A DNA stretch of 29,659 nucleotides, taken from the IMG/VR virus record IMGVR_UViG_3300042691_007211, positions 1 to 29,659 of that record; one strand, written 5' to 3'. The notes under the pieces were generated by a model that was given only the letters and a program-made list of their open reading frames with translations, did no database searches and was not told the origin of the DNA. Position 1 is the first letter of the stretch. The number at the start of each line of letters is the position of its first letter. Positions 6,449 through 11,980 of the stretch are shown here, piece by piece. A program made the position numbers and the translations under genes. Origin of the DNA: a virus.

Positions 6449-6910
6449 CTAAACTGGCTTTGCCCCAAGTTGAGCCAATAGCGCGGCAACTTCAGGCGTG
6501 ATTCCGCCCGCCGGTGCCGTCGCCACAGGCGCAGGCGCAGGCGTGGCCACCTGTGGCGCTGCCGAAAGATAGGCATTTGCCTTTGCAACTGCCGAGGCAT
6601 CGGCGGTGGCATCAATGAGAATCCAAGGTGCGGATTTTCCAGGTTTGGCCGATCCTTGGCCCACTTTGGCAAGCACTCGTTGACCAATTTTGCTCTTCAA
6701 TGAATTGCGAAGGCCAACGTTAAACCAAAGCAATCCTGCGTGTTCCTTGTTAGTGTCAAGATCAATGACATTGACTTCGACGGCTTCTGCAAGGCCGTGA
6801 ATGGTTTGAATTCCTGTCTTGTATTCAACAGGTGTGATGATGAGAAGGTGATTGGCTAAATCTGCCACTTTCACGCTCTCGGCGTTATTTGATGGTGCTG
6901 CGAAGGTCAT
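6449..6910 (-). CDS. Possible ssDNA-binding / replication accessory protein
   Basis: 153 residues from ATG at 6910 (ATGA overlap with the upstream stop). The first 110 residues look like a beta-rich single domain with alternating hydrophobic strands (HLLIITPVEY, VEVNVIDLDT, GLLWFNVGL, QRVLAKVGQG). A flexible Ala/Pro-rich linker of about 25 residues and a short helical end, PEVAALLAQLGAKPV, follow. A globular OB-like domain plus a disordered Ala/Pro tail, sitting between the exonuclease and the methyltransferase/primase, suggests a single-strand-binding protein. I cannot see a diagnostic SSB signature, so this is inference from layout. It is otherwise a conserved hypothetical. Confidence 0.45.
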   Translation of the reverse strand: MTFAAPSNNAESVKVADLANHLLIITPVEYKTGIQTIHGLAEAVEVNVIDLDTNKEHAGLLWFNVGLRNSLKSKIGQRVLAKVGQGSAKPGKSAPWILIDATADASAVAKANAYLSAAPQVATPAPAPVATAPAGGITPEVAALLAQLGAKPV

Positions 6911-7080
6911 TCCCCCGTCTCCTTATCTGCTTGTCGGTTCATTTCATCTTCTTCTTTGTTTTTTATTAGGTCATTGATTGTTGGCTCGTTATCAAATTGA
7001 ATGAAGACCAACTTCGCTTCACCTTTGAGTCCAAGCATCCAACCGATGACTTTCAAAACGGTAGATTGCCATTTGCTCAT
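6907..7080 (-). CDS. 57-residue protein of unknown function
   Basis: Start ATG at 7080, five bases past the exonuclease stop, with GAGG upstream; the longer frame to 7179 only overlaps the exonuclease. The N-terminal 30 residues are basic and hydrophobic (MSKWQSTVLKVIGWMLGL), possibly a single membrane-associated or amphipathic helix. The C-terminus is strongly charged (KNKEEDEMNRQADKETGE). The stop overlaps the next start as ATGA. No family recognised. Confidence 0.55.
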   Translation of the reverse strand: MSKWQSTVLKVIGWMLGLKGEAKLVFIQFDNEPTINDLIKNKEEDEMNRQADKETGE

Positions 7081-7084
7081 CGCC

Positions 7085-7828
7085 TCAACTACGAGCTTCG
7101 GTTTCACCGTTACATCCTTTAGATAAATCCTTACTGAAAGGTTGAAAATAGGGGCAGTAATTACACAAGCGATTTGCAACGCTTGGAATCATTGCCCACA
7201 TTTGCGGATTGTTTTCCACATCTATTTGTGAGAGCAAGGTGTAGATGTTGTCCATCCGTTCCAAGGCTCTCAAGGCTACGCTTTCATCGTAGTCGTAAAG
7301 TTCGACGTGCATATCATCAATCGAGCCACTGGTCGGCAAATAAACCAAAGCGACTTGATTGACCTTCGCTTGTGTTTGCGCCTTTCCGTAGCCATAAAGC
7401 TGAATCTGCGTTTGATACTGAAAACTTCCACCGTCTTTGCGTTTACGATCCATTTGGGCAGGACTCGTTGTTTTCCAGTCGATGACAATGCCGTTGTTGA
7501 TGTCGTATAGGTCAACTGTGCCGGTCAAATTGCCACGAATTGTCACCTTTTGCTCCACTTCGTAGCCTTCAATCCTGCGAAATACGTCGGCCAAATAGCC
7601 GTGAATCGCAGAGCCTACTTGTGCGCTCCAGTTGGAAGAGCCTTGCTCATTGGTCTTTTCCCAATCTAACAATTTGTAAGCAAGTCGCCTTGTGCAATCG
7701 TGACCCATTTCCGATGGCCCAATGACGACTTGCTTGGCTCTAGGAGTCCAGATGCCCGCCTGCGTAATGATGTGGCCAAGTGCTTGACCCAATGATTTAG
7801 CAGGCGAGACTGGTGAAGTGAAAGTCAT
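7085..7828 (-). CDS. Cas4/RecB-like PD-(D/E)XK exonuclease with iron-sulfur cysteines
   Basis: 247 residues from ATG at 7828 (ATGA with the miniprotein stop). Nuclease motifs are in order: H76 in GSAIHGYL, D106 in GTVDLYD, D117-W-K119 in IDWKTT, and the Q141xxxY145 motif. Cysteines C45, C222, C225 and C239 make the one-plus-three pattern that ligates a 4Fe-4S cluster in Cas4 and AddB nucleases. Phage homologs process DNA ends for recombination, usually with a single-strand annealing or binding partner. The adjacent coiled-coil protein and the SSB-like gene may be those partners (inference). No cas1/cas2 or CRISPR array is present, so a recombination role is more likely than a spacer-acquisition role. 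Confidence 0.85.
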   Translation of the reverse strand: MTFTSPVSPAKSLGQALGHIITQAGIWTPRAKQVVIGPSEMGHDCTRRLAYKLLDWEKTNEQGSSNWSAQVGSAIHGYLADVFRRIEGYEVEQKVTIRGNLTGTVDLYDINNGIVIDWKTTSPAQMDRKRKDGGSFQYQTQIQLYGYGKAQTQAKVNQVALVYLPTSGSIDDMHVELYDYDESVALRALERMDNIYTLLSQIDVENNPQMWAMIPSVANRLCNYCPYFQPFSKDLSKGCNGETEARS

Positions 7829-7908
7829 TCGTCATCCTCATCTTCCCAAATTTCCTCATCAGGAATTGATGGGGTAATCGGGTCAATCCAAGGGTTCACA
7901 ATGCTCAT
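7825..7908 (-). CDS. 27-residue acidic miniprotein
   Basis: ATG at 7908 overlaps the upstream stop as ATGA, and its own stop at 7825 overlaps the exonuclease start as ATGA. The peptide starts MSIVNPWIDPITPSIPD and ends in EEIWEDEDDE, proline-rich then acidic. It exactly fills the space between two real genes with coupling at both ends, so translation is likely. It may serve mainly to carry ribosomes to the exonuclease, or bind one of the neighbours. No family recognised. Confidence 0.5.
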   Translation of the reverse strand: MSIVNPWIDPITPSIPDEEIWEDEDDE

Positions 7909-8225
7909 TGTTGATCCTGATTGACTAAGGTGAAGCGACGAGAGTTGCTTTGAACTTGTAGGGCATCTAAAACCTGTTGAGGCAATAGTTCCTTTGCACG
8001 TTTAACATCAAATCGCGTTGATGCGACCGTTGTGTAGCGAACTACCTGTTGGCCTTTGTAATAGCCAACTTCGGCATCGCCTAATGCTGCTTCGATATGG
8101 GAGCGAGCTACATCTGCAACTTCTTCCCACTCTTTGATTTTTGCTAAGGCTTGTCGATATTGTTCGAGCCACATTGCTATTGACTCGTCAAAATCAATCA
8201 CGCCTTTTTCGATTTCAACTGACAT
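7905..8225 (-). CDS. Coiled-coil protein, possible recombination/exonuclease partner
   Basis: 106 residues from ATG at 8225, preceded by GAGGGGAT; the frame extends to 8249 without a better ribosome site. Residues 20-50 form a helix (YRQALAKIKEWEEVADVARSH). A small beta segment follows, GYYKGQQVVRYTTV, then RFDVKRAKELLP and a final NSRRFTLV. This helix plus Gly/Val plus RFD-K arrangement recalls small proteins encoded next to YqaJ or Cas4-like phage nucleases, and the exonuclease is two genes downstream. Function is not established; the nuclease-partner idea comes from context. Confidence 0.55.
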   Translation of the reverse strand: MSVEIEKGVIDFDESIAMWLEQYRQALAKIKEWEEVADVARSHIEAALGDAEVGYYKGQQVVRYTTVASTRFDVKRAKELLPQQVLDALQVQSNSRRFTLVNQDQQ

Positions 8226-8239
8226 TTGATCCCCTCGAA

Positions 8240-8668
8240 TCAATACCAAGAGTTTTCTTTGAAGAACTCCCAGGCATTGCAGGGAGTCACATGTCGCCTG
8301 TGGATATAGGCGAGCGTGGCCACAAGTTGTGGCACCGATGCTTGAGAATGTTTCATCCCCAAGTTGCGATAGGTGGAATCAAGTAATTGCCCGATTCCTT
8401 TTGCGCTTGAGGTCGGATTTTTGGCCGATGCTTTCCACGCTGACTCCTTGCCCAACAATTTTGTAAGGCAGGAATATTCTGATTTGGTTAGCAAAGACTT
8501 TGCCAACTTCTTGGCATCAACTTGAGCCAAGACTGGTCGGTCTTTGTAGATAACTGTCGCAGGCACCGCAGGTTGCGGAGCGAATGCGGCATTGACGAAC
8601 ATTGAAGTCATTGCGCTGACTCCGACGATGATGGCAATTCCCCTAATTGTTTTTCTGCGTTGAGTAAT
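8240..8668 (-). CDS. Secreted lytic transglycosylase-like cell-wall enzyme, probable ATT start
   Basis: The ATG at 8611 gives 123 residues lacking an export signal. Reading upstream in frame gives RRKTIRGIAIIVGVSAM then TSMFVNAAFA, a textbook signal peptide with cleavage after AFA. AAGGAG lies 7 nt before an ATT codon at 8668. I therefore start it at 8668 (142 residues), inside whiB. The mature part carries LGKESAW with the likely catalytic Glu, AKNPTSSAKGIGQL, and a C-terminus TPCNAWEFFKENSWY typical of aggregation-promoting-factor-like transglycosylases. Such enzymes cut glycan strands outside the membrane. Being in the regulatory operon rather than the lysis module, it may help host wall remodelling. 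The ATG alternative has ATGA coupling to whiB. Confidence 0.7.
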   Translation of the reverse strand: MTQRRKTIRGIAIIVGVSAMTSMFVNAAFAPQPAVPATVIYKDRPVLAQVDAKKLAKSLLTKSEYSCLTKLLGKESAWKASAKNPTSSAKGIGQLLDSTYRNLGMKHSQASVPQLVATLAYIHRRHVTPCNAWEFFKENSWY

Positions 8669-9078
8669 TGGGTTTCTCCTTCCAATTTCGCAGCACGCTT
8701 GAGAACCTGAGTCACATAAGCTGGCTCAACTCTCAACGTTTCTGCGATTTCTTTCGGTGTTCGCCCCAAAGAATGCAAAGAACGGATTGCATCGGATCGA
8801 TTCATTCGACCTGTCTTGCGATTCCTAAATCCTTGACCAAATCCCCTTTGTGCAGGAGTTGTTCCTGCCCATATTCCATAAGGGATTTCTTCTTTGAGTG
8901 CGTAGTCCAAGCACTCCTTTCGTTCAGGACAACCGGCACAAATACTGCGCACGATTGGGAGACACTTTGCCTCTTGTTCTTTCGATACAGGAAAAAATAA
9001 ATTTGGGTTCACTATGCCCTTGCAACTTGCATCAGGTAGCAATGGCAAGGATGGAATGAAGTAGCTCAGCGATTGCAT
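8608..9078 (-). CDS. WhiB-family transcription factor with C-terminal HTH extension
   Basis: 156 residues from ATG at 9078 (TAATG with the resolvase stop). WhiB features are C19, C47xxC50 and C56 as 4Fe-4S ligands, followed by the YGIWAGTT turn (67-74). An additional C39 is present. After a basic segment (FRNRKTGRMNR) comes a helix-turn-helix of about 35 residues (DAIRSLHSLGRTPKEIAETL) and a 25-residue acidic tail. Most WhiB proteins end shortly after the basic AT-hook-like stretch, so the HTH extension is extra. WhiB proteins bind the sigma-factor C-terminal region and DNA. A phage copy would redirect host transcription or repress a host WhiB. It is the main evidence for an actinobacterial host. 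Confidence 0.9.
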   Translation of the reverse strand: MQSLSYFIPSLPLLPDASCKGIVNPNLFFPVSKEQEAKCLPIVRSICAGCPERKECLDYALKEEIPYGIWAGTTPAQRGFGQGFRNRKTGRMNRSDAIRSLHSLGRTPKEIAETLRVEPAYVTQVLKRAAKLEGETQLLNAEKQLGELPSSSESAQ

Positions 9079-9431
9079 TATTGCCTTTCACGCATCCAAG
9101 ACTCTAAATCTTGGATCACAAAAGCCTTTTCAACACTGGCATTTCTTCTCTTAACAACTACGAACGCCGGTGGCGTTTGCTCCAACCCACGCGCTTTGGC
9201 GTAGTTTTTGGCTTCTTTGACGGCCTCATCCCAAAAGGTCGGAAGCGAGATTGATTTTCTGTTCTTGGCTTCCAAAATGTAAGTCTTGCCCGCAGTGATG
9301 CAAACAATGTCGCCCTCGTCATTCTTACCCGCAAGTCGCAAACGCTCCGCGAAGGCACCGCGATCGCGCAACCACTTGAGAATTGCGATTTCCCACCCAT
9401 TACCTTTGCGACCATTGGGATTTGCCATCAT
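9078..9431 (-). CDS. Hjc-like Holliday junction resolvase / PD-(D/E)XK nuclease
   Basis: 117 residues from ATG at 9431 (ATGA with the upstream stop). The family pattern is clear: basic N-terminus NGRKGNGWE with E14, the AERL and AGKNDEGDI strand with D41, then YILEAKN with E54-A-K56. This E...D...ExK arrangement matches archaeal-type Hjc resolvases and small phage relatives. It would cut branched recombination or replication intermediates. The window also encodes endonuclease VII, so the phage appears to carry two structurally unrelated junction-cleaving enzymes. The alternative is a non-resolvase nuclease of the same fold. Confidence 0.78.
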   Translation of the reverse strand: MMANPNGRKGNGWEIAILKWLRDRGAFAERLRLAGKNDEGDIVCITAGKTYILEAKNRKSISLPTFWDEAVKEAKNYAKARGLEQTPPAFVVVKRRNASVEKAFVIQDLESWMRERQ

Positions 9432-9763
9432 TTAACCAACTCTAATTTGACCACTTTGCCTGCGATGGCTCTTGAAAACTTCACCGCATCGATTAACTGC
9501 TCCGCCAAGGTCAATGCCTCATCCTCGCTCATCGCAGCGATTTTGGCGATGACAGGTGGCACCGCCTGTCTTACCTTGTCGGCCTGTCTTGCCGACTCCA
9601 ATGAGGCCTGCGCCTGATAGCCACAAAATTCGCGGATGCGGGTGATATGAAGCAAAGGCACCTGATCCACGATGTCCTCAATCAAGTCGAGGTTGGCATC
9701 GGTCTCCTCTAGGTGAAGCACGATGGCACCATCTGTGGCGTTGTGAACCGAAAACAAGCTCAT
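9428..9763 (-). CDS. Hypothetical protein of 111 residues
   Basis: Start ATG at 9763, overlapping the upstream TGA as ATGA; the longer frame to 9805 would overlap the membrane protein. The N-terminal 40 residues seem beta-rich (MSLFSVHNATDGAIVLHLEE). The rest is helical and acidic/alanine-rich (EDEALTLAEQLIDAVKF). No catalytic motif is visible. It lies second in the leftward operon, before the resolvase. Function unknown. Confidence 0.65.
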   Translation of the reverse strand: MSLFSVHNATDGAIVLHLEETDANLDLIEDIVDQVPLLHITRIREFCGYQAQASLESARQADKVRQAVPPVIAKIAAMSEDEALTLAEQLIDAVKFSRAIAGKVVKLELVK

Positions 9764-9912
9764 TTGCTCATCACCTTCCGAAGCCTCGATTGGCCTTTTG
9801 ACCACGCTTGAGCCTGCTTGATGCCTTCCTCAAGTGGGTCATCGTGTAGGGCTAGGATAGCCCACAGAAGCCCTAGAACGGCCACTAGACCGCCGAACAA
9901 TAGATACTGCAT
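9760..9912 (-). CDS. Small single-pass membrane protein
   Basis: 50 residues from ATG at 9912, with AAGGGAG 6-7 nt upstream. Residues 3-22 (YLLFGGLVAVLGLLWAILAL) form one transmembrane helix, followed by a short acidic then basic tail (GQSRLRKVMSK). It is the first gene of the leftward operon after the divergent promoter region. It could be an early membrane-acting or exclusion protein, but there is no specific evidence. Confidence 0.6.
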   Translation of the reverse strand: MQYLLFGGLVAVLGLLWAILALHDDPLEEGIKQAQAWSKGQSRLRKVMSK

Positions 9913-9956
9913 AAAATCTCCCTTCCTGTGGATAAGTATGAAGGGAAGGTCTGACA

Positions 9957-9986
9957 AATCTACCCACGACACGCCGAAGGTGTCTA
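9957..9986 (-). promoter_or_regulatory. Candidate leftward promoter for the replication operon
   Basis: Read on the minus strand: TAGACA at 9986-9981, an 18-nt spacer, then TAGATT at 9962-9957, about 45 nt before the first leftward gene. Each box has one or two mismatches to the sigma-70/SigA consensus. The rightward promoter uses the same TAGATT -10 box. Confidence 0.45.
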
Positions 9987-9988
9987 TT

Positions 9989-10021
9989 GCCTTGTGTATT
10001 GACAAGCGTAGGCACAAAGGC
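9989..10021. promoter_or_regulatory. Possible operator spanning the rightward -35 box
   Basis: GCCTTGTG (9989-9996) and CACAAAGGC (10013-10021) are inverted repeats, perfect apart from one extra A. They bracket the TTGACA box at 9999-10004 symmetrically. A repressor binding here, for example the ribbon-helix-helix protein encoded just downstream, would block the plus-strand promoter. Sequence symmetry is seen; the binding partner is inferred. Confidence 0.4.
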
Positions 10022-10027
10022 TAGATT
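9999..10027 (+). promoter_or_regulatory. Rightward sigma-70-type promoter
   Basis: TTGACA at 9999-10004, exactly 17 nt, then TAGATT at 10022-10027: the best promoter match in the window. It would start transcription near 10034. The 40-nt leader contains a TTGGAG/CTCCAA hairpin (10035-10040 with 10054-10059) and a GGAAGAAGGA ribosome site before the first plus-strand gene. It is the only evident source for the plus-strand island. Confidence 0.7.
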
Positions 10028-10075
10028 TCTCTTATTGGAGCGAAAGGTAGTAACTCCAAGAAACGGAAGAAGGAA

Positions 10076-10285
10076 ATGAACGGAAAGCAACTAGTTCAGA
10101 TTAACAGAGGCAAGTTCGTTAGCGTAGATGACACTCACCGCATTGAATACGTTATCTATCGCGGCGGAGCAAGTGAGTGGATTATCTCCGAGAAGAATGC
10201 AGACGGTGTTTATTTTTCAGCAGTAGATCACGCACCAACCTTTGAAGCAGCTCGCATCAAATATCTTGGAAAGGTCGGTGCATAA
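10076..10285 (+). CDS. Hypothetical small protein, first gene of the plus-strand island
   Basis: 69 residues from ATG at 10076, with GAAGAAGGA upstream. Predicted as a small mixed beta/alpha protein: basic N-terminus MNGKQLVQINRGKF, then strands IEYVIYRGG and WIISEKNADGVYFSAV, then a helix FEAARIKYLG. The pattern resembles small phage proteins that carry a WII-S/K strand, but no function is known. The stop overlaps the next start as TAATG, so it is co-expressed with the ribbon-helix-helix protein. Confidence 0.65.
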   Translation: MNGKQLVQINRGKFVSVDDTHRIEYVIYRGGASEWIISEKNADGVYFSAVDHAPTFEAARIKYLGKVGA

Positions 10286-10410
10286 TGAAGAAGATTCGCT
10301 CAGTAAGAGTTAGTGAACAACTATGGCGCAGGGCGCAGGCCAAGGCCAAAGCCGAAGGCAAGACAGTTTCCGAAGTCATTGTTGATTTTCTCAAGGAGTT
10401 CGTCAAATGA
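10285..10410 (+). CDS. Ribbon-helix-helix DNA-binding protein
   Basis: 41 residues from ATG at 10285 (TAATG) to TGA at 10408-10410 (ATGA with the next gene). It has the compact Arc/MetJ/CopG layout: a basic beta strand KKIRSVRVS, helix EQLWRRAQAKAKAEG, then KTVSEVIVDFLKEFV. The conserved turn (GKTVSEVI) is intact. These act as dimers and usually repress their own operon; here the inverted repeat over the upstream -35 box is a natural candidate site. Coupling on both sides supports that it is real despite its size. Confidence 0.75.
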   Translation: MKKIRSVRVSEQLWRRAQAKAKAEGKTVSEVIVDFLKEFVK

Positions 10411-10880
10411 AGACAATGGAGATGTCAACTGCACAAATCGCCACCGCCTTTGCCGAGCGCGGTTGGTATGTGATGCCTTGCTACCCGCAACAGAAAACGC
10501 CGTTCTTTCCTATCGCAAAGCAGGGATATAAGTCGGCATCCAATAAGCCCGCCACTGTCAAGAAATGGTTTGAGAAGTCACCGCTTCTCAACATTGGCAT
10601 TGCTTGTGCGCCTTCAAACCTTGTTGTCTTTGATGTGGACTTTCGCAATGGCGGAACCACCGAAGGTTTAGAGCTTGACACTTTTACAGTTGAAACAGGC
10701 GATGGTCTGCATCTTTACTATCAGGCACCACTTGGCGCGTCATTTCCTGGAAAGTTACGCCAAGGAGTAGACATCAAGTTCAATGGATATGTTGTCACCG
10801 CAGGATCACTACACGAAAACGGCAAGTTCTATGAAATTGTCAAAGATATTGAACCTGCCCCTGTGATGGGATGGTGCTAA
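10407..10880 (+). CDS. Stand-alone Prim-Pol (bifunctional primase/polymerase N-terminal) domain
   Basis: 157 residues from ATG at 10407 (ATGA overlap). The Prim-Pol motifs are in order. KTPFFP and W54 form the N-terminal part. NIGIACAPSNLVVFDVD carries the metal pair D76xD78. TGDGLHLYY carries H102. GVDIKFNGYVVTAGSLHENG is the third motif. The domain ends soon after, so there is no helicase, zinc or winged-helix part. It is thus a second, catalytically intact Prim-Pol besides the replicative fusion on the other strand. It may synthesise primers, fill gaps, or work under a different transcription programme from the main primase. Confidence 0.82.
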   Translation: MKTMEMSTAQIATAFAERGWYVMPCYPQQKTPFFPIAKQGYKSASNKPATVKKWFEKSPLLNIGIACAPSNLVVFDVDFRNGGTTEGLELDTFTVETGDGLHLYYQAPLGASFPGKLRQGVDIKFNGYVVTAGSLHENGKFYEIVKDIEPAPVMGWC

Positions 10881-11117
10881 ATGAATGGATTAGATGTTCT
10901 CATTATCTTATTCACCGCGTTCTACGCCTTCGCAGTCGGCAGAAATATCTTCTTTTGGACTTTCCTATCTGCCTTCTATGGCTTTTGGATTCCACTGCTT
11001 CTGCTCATAATGCCCAAGCGCGAACCTCGTGCAGTCGTTTTCCCACAATGGTTGCTCAATTGGTTCGGCCCAAAATATGTCAACCGAACAATCAAGAAGA
11101 TGGAGGGTCAGTTCTAG
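10881..11117 (+). CDS. Small two-helix membrane protein
   Basis: 78 residues from ATG at 10881, immediately after the Prim-Pol stop, with GGGATGG upstream. Two hydrophobic segments, about residues 3-20 (GLDVLIILFTAFYAFAVG) and 23-43 (FFWTFLSAFYGFWIPLLLL), are followed by a basic tail ending KKMEGQF. It resembles a membrane-anchored phage accessory protein, for example for superinfection exclusion, but no family is recognised. Its TAG stop shares the CTAG tetramer with the stop of the convergent epimerase, leaving no room for a terminator. Confidence 0.65.
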   Translation: MNGLDVLIILFTAFYAFAVGRNIFFWTFLSAFYGFWIPLLLLIMPKREPRAVVFPQWLLNWFGPKYVNRTIKKMEGQF

Positions 11118-11980
11118 GATTCTTGGAAGGCGCGAGCAATGCCTTCTTCCAACGAAATCTTCGGCTCATAGAACGAGAGCATCTTCTTGGGATCACCAAC
11201 CCGATAGGCAACCCCGACAGGTGCCTTCGGGTTGGTTCGTATTTCGGCTAAATATCCCGCCTGCATCATCGCTAGTTCTGCCAATTCAATGAATGAGGTC
11301 GCTCTTCCTGAGCATAGGTTGGAGACTTCAACATTATTCGTGACCGCTTCAAATGTAGCTCGCACAACATCTTCAATGTGAATGAAGTCGCGCACCTGCG
11401 TTCCTCTGCCCCATACATCAAAGGGCGTCGCCTTCTCTTTGGCTCGCTTGATAAAGGATGGGAATGGATAGTCAAGGCTCTGGTCGCTTCCATACCCGCT
11501 AAAGGGTCGCAAGACTGTCACCTTCAAGCCTTCGTTGCGGGCATACTGCGCAAGCATTTCACCGGATAATTTCGCCCAACCATAAGTGAAATCAGGGGTG
11601 CGAATGTGAGCGAGGTTTATATCCCACTCTTTGAGGCTCTGCTTGTATTCAGCTCGCTGAAGGTAGATTGGATAAGCAGCCGATGATGAGAAATAGACAA
11701 TGTGACCAGGGCGAGTGCGAAGCGCCCATTGGAAGAGGTCGGCATCAATGGCGAGGTCGGCGGCAACTGCCAAAGGGTTCCCCTCGATAGTGGCGCGGCC
11801 ACCGACAATCGCCGCGAGATGAATGACGAGATCAAACTTGGTGTCATCGGTAGCGAAGAAATCACGAACATCGGTGCCATTTTTGATGTCAATGCCGGTG
11901 ATGTGATTGTTCTTGCTATCAAGCAACTTCTTGAAGTTAGTGCCGACAAAGCCTGCGTCACCTGTAATCAGAATCTTCAT
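11114..11980 (-). CDS. NAD-dependent nucleotide-sugar epimerase/dehydratase
   Basis: 288 residues from ATG at 11980 (ATGA with the upstream glycosyltransferase-like gene). Extended SDR features: Rossmann motif GDAGFVG at residues 7-13, the LAAIVGG strand end, the Ser region YFSSSAAYP, and the YGWAK active site with catalytic Tyr and Lys. RDFIHIEDVVRA is the conserved extended-SDR block. These enzymes remodel the sugar of a nucleotide sugar. With the two glycosyltransferase-like genes it would supply a modified sugar for phage or host glycans. Substrate unknown. Confidence 0.88.
   Translation of the reverse strand: MKILITGDAGFVGTNFKKLLDSKNNHITGIDIKNGTDVRDFFATDDTKFDLVIHLAAIVGGRATIEGNPLAVAADLAIDADLFQWALRTRPGHIVYFSSSAAYPIYLQRAEYKQSLKEWDINLAHIRTPDFTYGWAKLSGEMLAQYARNEGLKVTVLRPFSGYGSDQSLDYPFPSFIKRAKEKATPFDVWGRGTQVRDFIHIEDVVRATFEAVTNNVEVSNLCSGRATSFIELAELAMMQAGYLAEIRTNPKAPVGVAYRVGDPKKMLSFYEPKISLEEGIARAFQES

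Noticed and set aside
9428-11117. Integrase or attachment site near the divergent region
   Set aside because: No tyrosine or serine recombinase motif appears in any gene of the window and no tRNA fragment or direct repeat resembling an att core was seen.
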